From the NCBI RefSeq assembly GCF_003123725.1, contig NZ_QETA01000006.1, forward strand, positions 62,001-126,000: a DNA stretch of 64,000 nt, written 5' to 3'. The notes below the pieces were generated by a model. It worked only from the letters and a program-made list of their open reading frames with translations, made no database searches and was not told the DNA's origin. Both the position numbers and the translations under genes were made by a program. Within the stretch, counting starts at the first letter, position 1, and every line of letters begins with the position of its first letter. The DNA comes from Corticimicrobacter populi (GTDB taxonomy: Bacteria > Pseudomonadota > Gammaproteobacteria > Burkholderiales > Burkholderiaceae_B). Shown in pieces: positions 57,995 through 64,000 of this stretch.

Positions 57995-58211
57995 CGGAGA
58001 CTGCTTGCGGGGCGGGTTCGCTGCCGGTGTTCGAGCCTGGCGTGACAGGGCATAAGTCCACCTGGTCTGCAGAGTCTGGCCCGCTGTGGCCGCCGCCATG
58101 TTTAGAATGAAGGCTTCCTTTGTTTAGATCAGGTCACAGCCCAATGAATCATTCCTCCAATCGTCCGGCTACGACACGGCTGGATCGGCAGCGCAGCGGG
58201 GAGCCGTTGCA
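57995..58211. other. Gap between emrB and the hydrolase pseudogene
   Basis: A 217-base gap. It includes a 23-codon frame (58144-58215, starting MNHSSNRPATTRL) whose TGA overlaps the hydrolase ATG; it has no ribosome binding site and no similarity I recognise, so I do not call it a gene. No clear terminator follows emrB and no strong promoter is seen. Confidence 0.35.
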
Positions 58212-58876
58212 ATGACGGCTGCATGGTCGTGGCAGCAGGGCGGCGCACAGTTGTTGCCGGGGCCGATTGGCCCCATTGAGGCGCTCTTTGATGCGCCATC
58301 CGGTCCGCTCCGGGGGCTGGCGCTGGTGGCGCACCCTCAGCCCCTGATGGGAGGAGACGCCCGGCACAAGATCCCGCAATTTCTGGCACACACCTTGCGC
58401 GACGCTGGCTGGCTGGCCGTGCGGCCCAATTTTCGTGGCGTGGGACGCAGTGCCGGTGTGCATGATGCCGGGCAGGGTGAAACCGATGATATGTGGGCCG
58501 TGCTGCAACTGCTGCAGGTCGACATGCCCGGTTGCCCGTGGTGCTGGTGGGCTTTTCCTTCGGCGCGTTCGTGCAGGCGCGGCTGGCACGGCGTCTGGCG
58601 GATGCGGGCACGCCGGCATGGCGCACCTTTCTGGCAGGCATGCCGTTTGGCACCGTGGAAGCGGGGCGTTCGTACGAAACGCCCGATGGTTTGCCCGATA
58701 CGTTGGTCGTGCATGGCGAGCAGGATCGTCAGGTGCCGCTCGATGCCGTACTGGCCTGGGCCCGGCCAGAAGGGCATCCTGTTGTGGTGGTGCCGGGGGT
58801 CGGGCATTTCTTCACGGGGTGTCTGCCGGTGCTGCGTTCATTGCTGGTACGGCATCTTCAGGAGGTTGTTTTCTAG
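58212..58876 (+). pseudogene. Alpha/beta hydrolase (COG2945-like), frameshifted
   Basis: The first part (58212-58531) encodes the family N-terminus: GLALVAHPQPLMGGDARHK, then VRPNFRGVGRSAGVHDAGQG and GETDDMWAVLQLLQ. The second part is in the -1 frame from 58532 to 58876: LPVVLVGFSFGAFVQARLA with the nucleophile serine, later LVVHGEQDRQVPL (acid) and VVPGVGHFF (histidine). One missing base after 58531 would restore a protein of about 221 aa, the usual size. So either a recent 1-base deletion inactivated the gene or the sequence has an error at this point. The catalytic triad is intact across both parts. Confidence 0.8.
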
Positions 58877-59031
58877 CGTTCGGTCCCTGAAAATGCAAGC
58901 ACTTAAAAAACAGGGACATGTAGGTATTTCCCTGATGGTGGCAGGTCGTTACTTAGGTCACAATATAATTCTTGCACGACGCGCTGACCGTGCGTCGCCC
59001 CCATCCGGTTTTTCCCAAGGAGAACGAACGT
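58877..59031 (+). promoter_or_regulatory. Leader and promoter region of the gltIJKL operon
   Basis: A TATAAT lies at 58964-58969, 62 bases before gltI; the -35 position 17 bases upstream (GCAGGT) is poor, so an activator may be needed. A stem GTCCCTG (58884-58890) / CAGGGAC (58912-58918) follows the hydrolase gene and may act as its terminator. AAGGAGA at about 59018-59024 is the gltI ribosome binding site. Confidence 0.45.
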
Positions 59032-59931
59032 ATGAAAAAACATATTCTGGCCGCAGCAGTCCTGGCGCTGGCCGCCGGCAATGCCATGGCGCAAGCCAAC
59101 GATACGCTCGCCAAGATCCGCGACAGCGGCTCCGTGACCCTGGGCGTGCGCGAATCGTCCGGGCTGGGCTACACCCTGGGTAATGGCAAATACGTCGGCT
59201 TCCATACCGAAATGGCTGAAAACATCATCGAGGACCTGCGCAAGGATCTGGGCCTCGAAAAGCTTGAGATCAAGTATCAGCCGATCACCTCGCAGAATCG
59301 CATCCCGCTGATCAACAACGGCAGCGTCGACTTCGAGTGCGGCTCCACCACCAACAATACGGCCCGCCAGAAAGATGTGGACTTCGCCCACACCACTTAC
59401 GTGGAAGAAGTGCGCATGGCCACCAAGGCCGACTCCGGCATCAGCTCTGTCGCCGACCTGGCCGGCAAGAACGTGGCCGTGACCACCGGTACCACCTCGG
59501 TGCAGACCCTGCGTCGCAACAAGCGTGCCGAAGGCGTCAACTTCAACGAAGTCATGGGCAAGGACCACGCCGACAGCTTCCTGCTGCTCGAAACCGGCCG
59601 TGCCGATGTATTCGTGATGGACGGTTCGATCCTGGCCGCCAACATCTCCAAGTCGCGCAACCCCGACAACTACCGCATCGTTGGTGAAGTCCTGTCGGTC
59701 GAGCCGATCGCCTGCATGCTGCGCAAGAACGACGACAACTTCAAGGCCGCCATCAACAAGAGCATCGAGCGCCAGATTGCCGACGGCACCCTCAATGCCC
59801 TGTGGGACAAGTGGTTCCTGCAGCCGACCCCGCCGGCAGGCACGGTCATTGGTCTGCAACTGTCGGAAGCGACCAAGCAAGCCTGGGAAAATCCCAACGA
59901 CAAGCCCATGGAAGCCTACGTGATCGAATGA
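59032..59931 (+). CDS. gltI: Glutamate/aspartate ABC transporter, periplasmic binding protein
   Basis: A 299-aa family 3 binding protein. The signal peptide is MKKHILAAAVLALAAGNAMA. The mature part has DTLAKIRDSGSVTLGVRESS, the ligand-site region SQNRIPLINNGSVDFECGST and TNNTARQKDVDFAHTTYVEE, which match GltI/YbeJ-type proteins for L-glutamate and L-aspartate. The start at 59032 follows AAGGAGA. A hairpin downstream may reduce read-through into the permease genes, giving excess binding protein. Confidence 0.93.
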   Translation: MKKHILAAAVLALAAGNAMAQANDTLAKIRDSGSVTLGVRESSGLGYTLGNGKYVGFHTEMAENIIEDLRKDLGLEKLEIKYQPITSQNRIPLINNGSVDFECGSTTNNTARQKDVDFAHTTYVEEVRMATKADSGISSVADLAGKNVAVTTGTTSVQTLRRNKRAEGVNFNEVMGKDHADSFLLLETGRADVFVMDGSILAANISKSRNPDNYRIVGEVLSVEPIACMLRKNDDNFKAAINKSIERQIADGTLNALWDKWFLQPTPPAGTVIGLQLSEATKQAWENPNDKPMEAYVIE

Positions 59932-59965
59932 TCGCGTATCGGACTTGGGTTGTCTGATGTACATA

Positions 59966-59997
59966 CGCCCCTACAGCCGGTCTGCAGGGGCGTTTTT
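59966..59997 (+). terminator. Attenuator-type terminator between gltI and gltJ
   Basis: CGCCCCTACAG (59966-59976), loop CCGGT, CTGCAGGGGCG (59982-59992) and TTTTT form an 11-bp stem with one mismatch. It sits inside the operon after the binding-protein gene, a common arrangement in ABC importers that makes more binding protein than membrane parts. Confidence 0.75.
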
Positions 59998-60072
59998 GAT
60001 TGGAATTGCACCGATGCGGGTTGCCGTGGCATGATCGCGGCACGCACGGAACTACCTCGGTAGGGAGGCTGT

Positions 60073-60828
60073 ATGAATTGGGATTGGCAGGTATTCTGCC
60101 AGGATAACCTGGACCAGCAAGTGGTACAGGGATGCTTCGGTAAAGACGGCAGCGTGACCTATCTGGACTGGATGATGTCGGCCTGGGGCTGGACGATTTC
60201 GGTGTCGCTGGTATCCCTGGCCCTGGCGCTGGCGCTGGGTTTTCTGGTGGGCACGTTGCGTACGCTGCCCAACAGCCGCTTCTGGGTGCGGGCAGGTAAT
60301 GCGTGGGTGGAGATCTTTCGCAATATTCCCCTGCTGGTACAGATTTTCCTGTGGTATCACGTGGTGCCGTCTCTGTTTCCGGTGATGCGTGGCGTGTCGG
60401 GTTTCGTGCTGGTGGTGTGTGCCCTGGGGGTCTTCACGTCGGCCCGGATTGCCGAACAGGTACGCGCCGGGATCGAGGCCTTGCCACGCGGCCAGCGCTA
60501 TGCAGGCATGGCACTGGGCTTTACGACCTTCCAGTACTACCGTTATGTGCTGCTGCCCCTGGCGTTCCGGATCATCATTCCGCCACTCACCAGTGAATCG
60601 ATGAATATCGTCAAGAACTCGTCGGTGGCCTTTGCCGTGTCGATTGCAGAACTGACCATGTTCGCCATGCAGGCGCAGGAAGAAACCTCGCGCGGCATCG
60701 AGATCTACCTGGGCGTGACGGCGCTCTACATCGTGACCGCGTTCGGCATCAACCGTGTCATGGCCTTCATTGAAAACCGCGTCCGCATTCCGGGCTTCAT
60801 CGTGGGCGGTGCCCAGGGAGGACACTGA
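60073..60828 (+). CDS. gltJ: Glutamate/aspartate ABC transporter permease GltJ
   Basis: A 251-aa permease of the PAAT family with about five to six membrane helices. The N-terminal MNWDWQVFCQDNLDQQ and the docking loop PRGQRYAGMALGFTTFQYYR followed by VLLPLAFRIIIPPLTSE resemble GltJ. It forms a heterodimer with GltK. The stop is two bases before the gltK ATG. Confidence 0.92.
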   Translation: MNWDWQVFCQDNLDQQVVQGCFGKDGSVTYLDWMMSAWGWTISVSLVSLALALALGFLVGTLRTLPNSRFWVRAGNAWVEIFRNIPLLVQIFLWYHVVPSLFPVMRGVSGFVLVVCALGVFTSARIAEQVRAGIEALPRGQRYAGMALGFTTFQYYRYVLLPLAFRIIIPPLTSESMNIVKNSSVAFAVSIAELTMFAMQAQEETSRGIEIYLGVTALYIVTAFGINRVMAFIENRVRIPGFIVGGAQGGH

Positions 60829-60830
60829 TC

Positions 60831-61502
60831 ATGGGCTTCGATTTTGATTTCGGTTTCTACAACTGGGCGCTGATCAGCGACTACGTGCTCAAGGGCTTCT
60901 ACTTCAGCGTCTGGCTGACCGTCGTGGCGACCCTGGGCGGCATTGCCCTGGGTACCGTGCTGGCGCTGATGCGCCTGTCGGGCAAGAGCTGGCTGGTGCT
61001 GCCTGCGACCATCTACGTCAATGGCATGCGCAGCATCCCGCTGGTGATGGTCATCCTGTGGTTCTTCCTGCTGATGCCGCTGATCGTCGGCTTCTCTGTG
61101 GGCGCAGAAACCTCGGCGGTGATTACCTTCGTAGCATTCGAGGCGGCCTATTTCAGCGAGATCATGCGTGCCGGCATTCAGTCCATTCCGCGTGGACAGG
61201 TCTATGCCGGTCAGGCCGTGGGCATGACCTACGGGCAGAACATGCGCATTGTGATTCTGCCGCAGGCCTTCCGCAACATGCTGCCGGTGCTGCTCACGCA
61301 GACCATCATCCTGTTTCAGGATACGTCGCTGGTGTACGCTATCGGTGCCTATGACATGCTCAAGGGCTTCGAGACCGCAGGCAAGAACTTCGGTCGCCCG
61401 ATCGAGGCCTATGTTGCGGCAGCCGTGGCCTACTTCATCATCTGCTATTCATTGTCGTGGTGCGTCAAGCAACTGCATCGCAAGATTGCCATCATTCGCT
61501 AG
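60831..61502 (+). CDS. gltK: Glutamate/aspartate ABC transporter permease GltK
   Basis: A 223-aa permease. The segment WFFLLMPLIVGFSVGAETSA and the loop PRGQVYAGQAVGMTYGQNMR, then IVILPQAFRNMLPVLLTQ are typical of GltK. The ATG directly follows a GGGAGGACACTGATC leader containing GGAGG. It is the partner of GltJ, and the ATPase gene follows after 18 bases. Confidence 0.92.
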   Translation: MGFDFDFGFYNWALISDYVLKGFYFSVWLTVVATLGGIALGTVLALMRLSGKSWLVLPATIYVNGMRSIPLVMVILWFFLLMPLIVGFSVGAETSAVITFVAFEAAYFSEIMRAGIQSIPRGQVYAGQAVGMTYGQNMRIVILPQAFRNMLPVLLTQTIILFQDTSLVYAIGAYDMLKGFETAGKNFGRPIEAYVAAAVAYFIICYSLSWCVKQLHRKIAIIR

Positions 61503-61520
61503 TCAGAAGGAAAGCACAAC

Positions 61521-62258
61521 ATGATTGAAATGAAAAACGTCTCGAAGTGGTATGGCGACTTCCAGGTGCTGACCGACTGCTCGACCCGCATCGAAAAGGG
61601 TGAAGTGGTGGTGGTGGCCGGGCCGTCCGGTTCGGGCAAGTCCACGCTGATCAAGACCATCAACGCGCTGGAGCCGTTCCAGAAAGGCGAGATCTGGGTT
61701 GACGGCACGGCAGTGCATGATCCCAAGACCAATCTGCCCAAGCTGCGCAGCCGCGTGGGCATGGTGTTTCAGCATTTCGAGCTGTTTCCGCACCTGTCGG
61801 TCACCGAGAATCTCACGGTGGCGCAGATCAAGGTGCTGGGTCGCAGCAAGGACGAGGCCCATGCCCATGGCCTGAAATACCTGGAGCGGGTCGGTCTGCT
61901 GGCGCACAAGGACAAGTTCCCCGGTCAGTTGTCGGGTGGCCAGCAGCAGCGTGTGGCCATTGCCCGTGCGCTGAGCATGGACCCCATCGTGATGCTGTTC
62001 GATGAGCCGACCTCGGCACTCGATCCCGAAATGGTGGGCGAAGTGCTCGACGTGATGGTCGGACTGGCCCAGGAAGGCATGACCATGATGTGCGTGACCC
62101 ACGAAATGGGTTTTGCGCGCAAGGTCAGCAGCCGCGTGATCTTCATGGATGTGGGCGGCAAGATCCTGGAAGACTGCCCCACGCAGGAGTTCTTTGGCAA
62201 CCCGGATGCCCGCAAGGATCGTACCAAGGACTTCCTGCACAAGATCCTGGCGCACTGA
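61521..62258 (+). CDS. gltL: Glutamate/aspartate ABC transporter ATPase
   Basis: A 245-aa PAAT ATPase. Walker A is GPSGSGKST, the signature LSGGQQQR, Walker [13 protein letters not shown] and the H-loop [11 protein letters not shown]. It powers GltJK-mediated uptake. It is the last gene of the operon; a strong terminator follows 22 bases after the stop. It is a different subfamily sequence from the sulfur-operon ATPase at 10661-11467. Confidence 0.93.
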   Translation: MIEMKNVSKWYGDFQVLTDCSTRIEKGEVVVVAGPSGSGKSTLIKTINALEPFQKGEIWVDGTAVHDPKTNLPKLRSRVGMVFQHFELFPHLSVTENLTVAQIKVLGRSKDEAHAHGLKYLERVGLLAHKDKFPGQLSGGQQQRVAIARALSMDPIVMLFDEPTSALDPEMVGEVLDVMVGLAQEGMTMMCVTHEMGFARKVSSRVIFMDVGGKILEDCPTQEFFGNPDARKDRTKDFLHKILAH

Positions 62259-62279
62259 TCGCGTTCTGGTCATGAACGA

Positions 62280-62318
62280 CCCCGCCTGGCTGATGCAGCC
62301 AGGCGGGGTTTTATTTTT
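62280..62318 (+). terminator. Intrinsic terminator after gltL
   Basis: CCCCGCCTGGCTG (62280-62292), loop ATG and CAGCCAGGCGGGG (62296-62308) form a perfect 13-bp stem followed by TTTTATTTTT. It ends the glt operon and, since the next gene converges at 62340, may also shield it from read-through. Confidence 0.92.
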
Positions 62319-62339
62319 GTCGTCGGTTCGGAGGGACCT

Positions 62340-62696
62340 TCAGGCCTGGGCCGGCAGGCTGGCCTCGTTGAAGGCGGCCACTGCATTCGCGGCATACATG
62401 GCGACAGGGCCGCCGCCCATGTAGATGGCCACGCCCAGGGCTTCGTGAACTTCTTCCGTACTGGCCCCCAGCCGCGCCAGCGCCTGGGTATGAAACCCGA
62501 TGCAGCCATCGCAGCGGGAGGCAACGCCGATGGCCAGTGCGATCAGCTCCTTGGTTTTGGGGTCAAGCGCCCCTCCTGCCATGGCAGCCTTGCCCATGTC
62601 GGCAAAACCTTTCATGACGCCCGGCTGGGTTTTGCGCAGTTGCGCGAGTTGGGTCGAAACGGACTGGGTCAGCTGCTTGTATTGCGGCGCGGACAT
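62340..62696 (-). CDS. Carboxymuconolactone decarboxylase (AhpD-like) family protein
   Basis: A 118-aa all-helical protein of the CMD/AhpD superfamily. The redox motif CxxC with following histidine is SRCDGCIGFHTQ, preceded by LDPKTKELIALAIGVA, so it is more likely an AhpD-like disulfide reductase or peroxidase than a true lactone decarboxylase. I chose the ATG at 62696, which has GGAG six bases upstream; an in-frame TTG at 62702 is less likely. A perfect 22-bp AT-rich palindrome lies 63 bases upstream. Confidence 0.88.
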   Translation of the reverse strand: MSAPQYKQLTQSVSTQLAQLRKTQPGVMKGFADMGKAAMAGGALDPKTKELIALAIGVASRCDGCIGFHTQALARLGASTEEVHEALGVAIYMGGGPVAMYAANAVAAFNEASLPAQA

Positions 62697-62758
62697 GGAC
62701 AACTCCGGTGATTGTTTTTGAGAATGCCGCCCGGCAGGCAGCGGTGATACCGGAATTA

Positions 62759-62780
62759 TAATTTAGATTTATCTAAATTA
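62759..62780. promoter_or_regulatory. 22-bp perfect AT-rich palindrome, probable operator
   Basis: TAATTTAGAT-TT-ATCTAAATTA has 10-bp arms that are exact reverse complements. It lies between the racemase stop (62803) and the AhpD-like gene start (62696), both on the minus strand, so it most likely controls the AhpD-like gene. The shape fits a dimeric winged-helix or TetR-type repressor; the regulator is not in the window. Confidence 0.65.
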
Positions 62781-62802
62781 GATATGAGCGAATAAATGTC
62801 TG

Positions 62803-63516
62803 CTATGCCAGGGAGCCAGACTTGCCCAGGGCAAAGTCCACGGCAGCCTCGATATGGATTGCCGTGGAGTCGAAGCCTGGCAGTGGCAGGGTATCTGTAT
62901 CGAGGATCATGCAGATCTCGGTGCAGCCAAAAATGACCGAGTCTGCACCTTGCGTCCTGGCGGTTTCGATGATGTCGACCAACTGTTGGCGCGATAGGTC
63001 TTCTACCCTGCCAATACTGAGTTCATTGAAAATGATCTCGTGGATACGTTCACGAGATGGCGCATCGGGCACCATGACGTCGATGCCATGCGGCTTCATG
63101 CGAGCCGGATAGAAGCCGTTTTCCATCGTGTAGCGTGTGGCCAGCAGCAGAGGCCGGACGCGTCCGGCCGCCTTGAGGCGGGAGGCCACTTCATCGACGA
63201 TATGGATGAAGGGCAGTGCAGTGGCCGTTTCTACTGCGTCGGCCACCAGATGCATGGTGACGGCACAGATCATGATGCAGTCTGCCCCGCCAGCCTCCAG
63301 GGCGCGGGCGGCCTTTGCCAATGCCTGGCCCGCTTCCTCCCAGCGATCACTGCGTTGCATATCGACGATAGGCTGGAAGTCGATGGAGCGCATCAGCAGT
63401 TCTGCCGAGTGCAGTCCACCCAGGTGCTGGTGGATGGCTTCGTTTATTTTTCGATAGTAGACAGCCGAGCCTTCAAAGCTCATTCCGCCGATCAGTCCGA
63501 GGGTGCGCAGGGTCAT
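62803..63516 (-). CDS. Aspartate/glutamate racemase family protein
   Basis: A 237-aa cofactor-independent racemase of the Asp/Glu/hydantoin superfamily. It opens TLGLIGGMSFEGSAVYYRKI. The two catalytic cysteines are in IMICAVTMHLVAD and VIFGCTEICMIL. The first motif is CAVT rather than the usual C-x-N-T, so the asparagine is replaced, which could alter substrate choice. Members interconvert D- and L-aspartate, glutamate or related acids. No signal peptide is seen. Confidence 0.85.
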   Translation of the reverse strand: MTLRTLGLIGGMSFEGSAVYYRKINEAIHQHLGGLHSAELLMRSIDFQPIVDMQRSDRWEEAGQALAKAARALEAGGADCIMICAVTMHLVADAVETATALPFIHIVDEVASRLKAAGRVRPLLLATRYTMENGFYPARMKPHGIDVMVPDAPSRERIHEIIFNELSIGRVEDLSRQQLVDIIETARTQGADSVIFGCTEICMILDTDTLPLPGFDSTAIHIEAAVDFALGKSGSLA

Positions 63517-63624
63517 GAAAAATCCCGATGAAAAAGAATGGATGCGTTATCGGGAGTCTAACGAGCAGAATAATTTATGAAAATTGAATAATTCTGTTCA
63601 ATATTTCTGTTTTTGGGAAATTTA

Positions 63625-64000
63625 TCATGGCAACAGGGCCATCAATGCCTGCAGCGGTGCGCCAGGCTGATCGGTCCAGACCAGATGGGTACGGTTGAGA
63701 CGCAGCCTGTCGGGCAGGGGGTGACGTTGCACGGCATTGCCCAGTACGGCATGGTCGAGCAGTTCGGTCGAGATAATGCCAATCCCCGTTGCGGCGGCCA
63801 CGCAGGCGATGATGGCATGGTAGGAGCCGAATTCGAGTATCCGGCCGGGTGTCACGCCTTCTTCGGCCAGCCATTCCGTCAGGCGGCGACGATAAGAGCA
63901 GCCATGCGGAAAGACGACCAGGGTCTGGCCGCTCAGGTCGGCTGCACTGTGGATGCGTGGCGTACCCTGGGCCGAGATCAGCGTCAGGGTTTCATTGAAG
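63625..64000 (-). CDS. LysR-family regulator, C-terminal part (runs off the window)
   Basis: The minus-strand frame is open from the window edge to a TGA at 63625-63627, giving 125 codons. They encode the second half of a LysR substrate-binding domain: VVFPHGCSYRRRLTEWLAEE followed by EFGSYHAIIACVAAATGIGI (typical effector-pocket region) and LVWTDQPGAPLQALMALLP at the end. The helix-turn-helix lies beyond 64000. It precedes the racemase gene on the same strand by 108 bases. Target and effector are unknown. Confidence 0.85.
   Translation of the reverse strand, partial: FNETLTLISAQGTPRIHSAADLSGQTLVVFPHGCSYRRRLTEWLAEEGVTPGRILEFGSYHAIIACVAAATGIGIISTELLDHAVLGNAVQRHPLPDRLRLNRTHLVWTDQPGAPLQALMALLP

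Noticed and set aside
58144-58215. 23-codon upstream frame overlapping the hydrolase start by ATGA
   Set aside because: No ribosome binding site and no similarity; the overlap could arise by chance.
58532-59183. Long continuation of the first hydrolase frame past the frameshift
   Set aside because: After 58531 this frame loses all hydrolase similarity and runs into the gltI promoter and gene, while the -1 frame carries the conserved motifs.

Overview
The window looks like a chromosomal segment of a betaproteobacterium of the order Burkholderiales, most likely family Alcaligenaceae (the Bordetella/Achromobacter/Kerstersia group). This is inferred from high G+C coding sequence and from gene order: the spc and alpha ribosomal operons through rplQ, then cutA-dsbD, hemB-engB, cytochrome c4-resB-ccsB, lysA-lptM, cyaY, mrcA, aroK/aroB and dgt. 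Genus and species cannot be fixed from sequence reading alone.

Layout. 1-7036: end of rpsH, then rplF-rplR-rpsE-rpmD-rplO-secY-infA-rpmJ-rpsM-rpsK-rpsD-rpoA-rplQ, closed by a bidirectional terminator. 7128-15842 (minus): a sulfur amino acid locus with a LysR regulator, two similar periplasmic binding proteins, two permeases, an ATPase, a cysteine dioxygenase, a cystathionine beta-lyase-type enzyme and a four-domain rhodanese. 15951-33106: housekeeping genes, including a single-frame shikimate kinase/3-dehydroquinate synthase fusion. 33119-40909: a dienelactone hydrolase, then a DUF364 protein, TonB-dependent receptor, FecE-type ATPase, FecCD-type permease and binding protein in one tight minus-strand operon, divergent from a methyltransferase. 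The shared intergenic region carries two 22-bp ModE-like boxes, so I propose a molybdenum/tungsten-controlled outer- and inner-membrane uptake system. 41036-48858: an Rpn-family nuclease, a DUF533 protein, a tyrosine phosphatase, uvrA with an unusual insertion, an MFS transporter and ssb.

48999-51557 is a visibly AT-rich, isolated gene for a TIR-domain protein with a degenerate P-loop module and a helical-repeat C-terminus, a likely anti-phage defence gene inserted between ssb and a zinc alcohol dehydrogenase. 53158-57994 is a MarR-controlled tripartite drug efflux operon (outer membrane factor, EmrA, EmrB), with an identical 10-bp palindrome at the regulator promoter and before the efflux genes. 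58212-58876 is a frameshifted alpha/beta hydrolase. 59032-62258 is a glutamate/aspartate ABC importer (gltI-J-K-L). The window ends with a carboxymuconolactone decarboxylase-family protein, an aspartate/glutamate racemase and the 3' part of a LysR gene.

The most notable items are the ModE-box/TonB/DUF364/methyltransferase locus, the TIR protein, the thiol uptake-and-oxidation operon, the AroK-AroB fusion, the paired MarR operators and several unexplained hairpins. I saw no rRNA, tRNA, CRISPR array, integrase or intact insertion sequence.
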